A stretch of 6,926 nucleotides of DNA, taken from Deltaproteobacteria bacterium. GTDB lineage: Bacteria; Desulfobacterota; Desulfobacteria; Desulfobacterales; JAFDCJ01. The DNA is taken from contig JAJRVC010000493.1 in assembly GCA_024277475.1 (NCBI GenBank), forward strand, positions 1 through 6,926, read 5' to 3'. This document shows positions 4,844 to 6,926 of this stretch, in pieces; position 1 is the stretch's first letter; every line of letters begins with the position of its first letter. Under the pieces are notes generated by a model. It ran no database searches and was not told the origin of the DNA. It worked only from the letters and a program-made list of their open reading frames with translations. The position numbers and the translations under genes were made by a program.

Positions 4844-6926
4844 TTATACATTGTCCTCGTTTTCCTGATATCTGCTTTATCAGGATTCAGTGCGTCTGCA
4901 TCGGTTTCTAATCAGGAACGCGAGGCCTTCAAGGAGGTTATCCAAAAGTTATCCTCTCTTACTGACCGCAGCACCGGTACCGCGGATAACAGGGCGGCTG
5001 CCGATTACATCAAAGCGAAGCTTTCACAGCTAGATTTTGAAATTGTGGACTCGCAACAATTTGCAACTCCGGTTATGCAATACGGCAAGAGTTCCCTCAC
5101 AATTCCGGATCGTGGAATTACAATACCCATTCGTCCCATCAGCAGCAATGCAATTACACCGCAAAAAATAGCAGCACCCGGCATCAGCGGACCGCTTATT
5201 TATGTGGGAAGTGGCGGATTTGATGAATTAAGCGGCAAAACCATTGAAAATGCGATCCTTCTAATGGAGTTTGAATCAGGCAGAAATTGGCTGACTACGG
5301 CCGACCTGGGTGCCAAAGCAGTGATTTACCTGGATCGGGGAAGCTCGCCTAAAATATTCTTTGAAGAAAAGTTTGAGCTGAACCCAATCCAATTTCCCCG
5401 TTTCTGGATGCCGATCGTCCAGGCCAGAGAACTCTTTGCTGATTTTGAAACCATGCCGCAGGGACGTGTGGCCGAAGATATCCGACTGGTTTCGGATGTA
5501 AACTGGAAAGAGGTCATCTCTGAAAATATATACGCTATCGTTCCCGGCAGCGATCCTAAACTCGAGGAAGAAGCCGTGATGGTGGAAGCTTTCTATGACA
5601 GCACCGCCTGGGTTGCAGGCAATTCGCCTGGAGCGGATGAGGCCTGCAGCATCGCTTCTCTTCTGTTTTTGGCGAAATATCTTAAAGACAACCCTCCCCG
5701 GCGAACTGTTATTTTAATTGCCACCAGCGGCCATGCCCAGGCACTGGCCGGAATGCGGGACCTGGTCTGGGCCTTTACGACGCGCTCAAGTATTCAGCGT
5801 AAAATGGCACGGGATCTAAAAAAACTGGTCAAAACAACGCACAACACCATTAAGGCACTCGAGCAAGCCTCGTTTGCAACTGCCGACACTGAAACCCCAA
5901 TAGATGAAGAAATTCAGCGGCTGGTCAAAGATGCCATTGAAGAACGAATTAAAACGGAATCCGATCTGATTTCGCGCCGCTTGATGCGGCTGCGATTGCA
6001 GAAGAAAAATTCTTCAAATCAGGTTGTCATTAAAAAATTAGCAGATACGAGACAGTTATTTCGGCGGTTACTCTGGCAAAGCACTTACACGGATTTATTG
6101 CCTGAGGAACGCCGGGCGCTATCACAACTGGTGCCGAAAACGATCATTGATCAAAAAGCCATCCTTTTAGACGCCAAACGACAACAGGACCTGCTTGACA
6201 GCACGCGAACGTTTCGCGGCCGGGTTAAAATCTATGATATCGTTACCTCCGTATCGCTGCATCTCTCAAGTCATGGTGACGGTTTCGGCGCATTCAACTA
6301 CGGCTGGCAGTATCCGTTTCGCCCCAGAATTAATCGAACCGCCATATATTCAACCTTGGATGAAGTTCTGCGCGAGGGTGCTGAGAAAATCGAGAAAGAC
6401 CTCGGGTATGAGGGCTTATTTAAAGATACCCTGCGTCCAAGCCGACGACGATCCTGGCAGAGTTATTTTCTGGATAAACCTGCCTTGGGCGGTGAAGTCA
6501 TGGCAATGACCGGTATACATGGATTAACATTTGTGACCACCAATGATGCCAGGGCCATGTGGGGTACACCCTTTGATACGCAGGAGAAGATAGATTATGG
6601 ATTCGCTCTGCGGCAGACTTCGCTGGTAGCGGGTCTCGTACGGCATTTGGCCGCAGCGCCCAAACTGAATGACGGCTTATTCCCCAGAGTCGGCATTGCC
6701 GAAATAAACGGCGATGCAAAATTTTTGCGCCATGGCGAACTGTTTGCCGACAAACCCGCCCCCGGAACCGTATTGCTTGGCTACCAGGGGCCGGCCAGGT
6801 TCTACGCCATCGTAGATCACATGGGAAAGTTTCATTTGCGAGGACTGGCGGATAAAAAACACTCCTATCACAAGGTAATTTTCGAGGGATATAAATTCGA
6901 CAAAAGCGGTACCATCATCTGGGCCA
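4724..6926 (+). CDS. Exported M28 peptidase-like protein, probably non-catalytic; 3' end beyond window
   Basis: The frame is open to the window end (734 codons from ATG 4724). GGAAG (4715-4719) precedes ATG 4724; an alternative in-frame ATG is at 4535, after a TAG at 4493. A hydrophobic stretch LLYIVLVFLISAL (40-52) ending in ASA (57-59) looks like a signal peptide or anchor. Then follow an M28-like start (SSLTDRSTGTADN...AADYIKAKL), a PA-like insert (about 157-206), the peptidase core (from about 270), a charged helical insert (about 355-497), the rest of the core (about 500-655) and a start of a carboxypeptidase-regulatory-like beta domain (from about 660). Metal and catalytic positions are largely lost: the AHYDS histidine is Phe290 (EAFYDS), GADDN is GADEA (Asp305 kept), the catalytic Glu-Glu is His337-Ala338 (SGHAQALAG), and the terminal yHt histidine is missing near AMWGTPFDT (611-619). 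A pseudopeptidase acting in the periplasm is the best reading. Confidence 0.8.
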   Translation, partial: MSEDTCSEFNNSQSSFLSPDSHSAFRIPNSEFQSTRITQLLYIVLVFLISALSGFSASASVSNQEREAFKEVIQKLSSLTDRSTGTADNRAAADYIKAKLSQLDFEIVDSQQFATPVMQYGKSSLTIPDRGITIPIRPISSNAITPQKIAAPGISGPLIYVGSGGFDELSGKTIENAILLMEFESGRNWLTTADLGAKAVIYLDRGSSPKIFFEEKFELNPIQFPRFWMPIVQARELFADFETMPQGRVAEDIRLVSDVNWKEVISENIYAIVPGSDPKLEEEAVMVEAFYDSTAWVAGNSPGADEACSIASLLFLAKYLKDNPPRRTVILIATSGHAQALAGMRDLVWAFTTRSSIQRKMARDLKKLVKTTHNTIKALEQASFATADTETPIDEEIQRLVKDAIEERIKTESDLISRRLMRLRLQKKNSSNQVVIKKLADTRQLFRRLLWQSTYTDLLPEERRALSQLVPKTIIDQKAILLDAKRQQDLLDSTRTFRGRVKIYDIVTSVSLHLSSHGDGFGAFNYGWQYPFRPRINRTAIYSTLDEVLREGAEKIEKDLGYEGLFKDTLRPSRRRSWQSYFLDKPALGGEVMAMTGIHGLTFVTTNDARAMWGTPFDTQEKIDYGFALRQTSLVAGLVRHLAAAPKLNDGLFPRVGIAEINGDAKFLRHGELFADKPAPGTVLLGYQGPARFYAIVDHMGKFHLRGLADKKHSYHKVIFEGYKFDKSGTIIWA

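Noticed and set aside
6195..6509. 104-codon plus-strand frame within the M28-like gene
   Set aside because: It is an out-of-register shadow of the long frame, which continues unbroken on both sides.

Overview
The window looks like chromosomal, gene-sparse bacterial DNA from a Gram-negative-type organism. My best guess is Desulfobacterota (former Deltaproteobacteria, Desulfobacterales-like). The grounds are the protein flavour (SPASM radical SAM enzyme, small FtsX-type permease, M28-like exported protein, a RAYT transposase relic) and the intergenic DNA, which is full of short 7-8 nt repeated words. The taxon is an inference from memory, not a search result. Intact genes fill roughly 70% of the window; the rest is degraded or repetitive spacer.

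Layout. Positions 1-322 hold no intact gene. They carry a frameshifted 27-codon start of a REP-associated (IS200/IS605-like) transposase, followed by a nested palindrome resembling a REP hairpin. A 299-aa radical SAM/SPASM protein lies on the minus strand (323-1222), with a perfect 14-bp palindrome just upstream of its start. The spacer 1223-1761 contains an 89-bp MITE-like unit (17-bp imperfect inverted repeats around four 8-nt TGGAA units), an AT-rich hairpin with a T-run, and nothing firmly coding. On the plus strand follow a caffeoyl-CoA-type O-methyltransferase (1762-2406), a minimal FtsX-family ABC permease (2491-3189) and its LolD/MacB-type ATPase (3339-4076). The spacer 4077-4723 has a terminator-like hairpin, a structured inverted repeat and several arrays of short words. 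The last gene (4724 to beyond the end) encodes a large exported protein with an M28 aminopeptidase-like fold.

How the genes may work together. The permease and ATPase are adjacent, co-oriented and of matching families, so they most likely form one ABC complex of the MacB/LolCDE type (mechanotransmission or export rather than solute import). The permease is unusual in having only a ~40-residue segment where MacB/LolC carry a large periplasmic domain. The downstream exported M28-like protein has lost the recognisable zinc-site and catalytic residues and has a ~140-residue charged helical insertion. It could be a non-catalytic extracytoplasmic partner of the transporter, but an apparent terminator and ~650 bp of repeats lie between them, so this is a hypothesis. 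The radical SAM enzyme and the O-methyltransferase show no clear link to the transporter or to each other.

The most unusual feature is the patchwork of heptanucleotide-period arrays (AGCATCS, CAKYCCT, TTCCGAA, ACYCGCA) at 4631-4843. It runs without a break into the 5' end of the M28-like reading frame, so the apparent N-terminus of that protein is made of repeat DNA.
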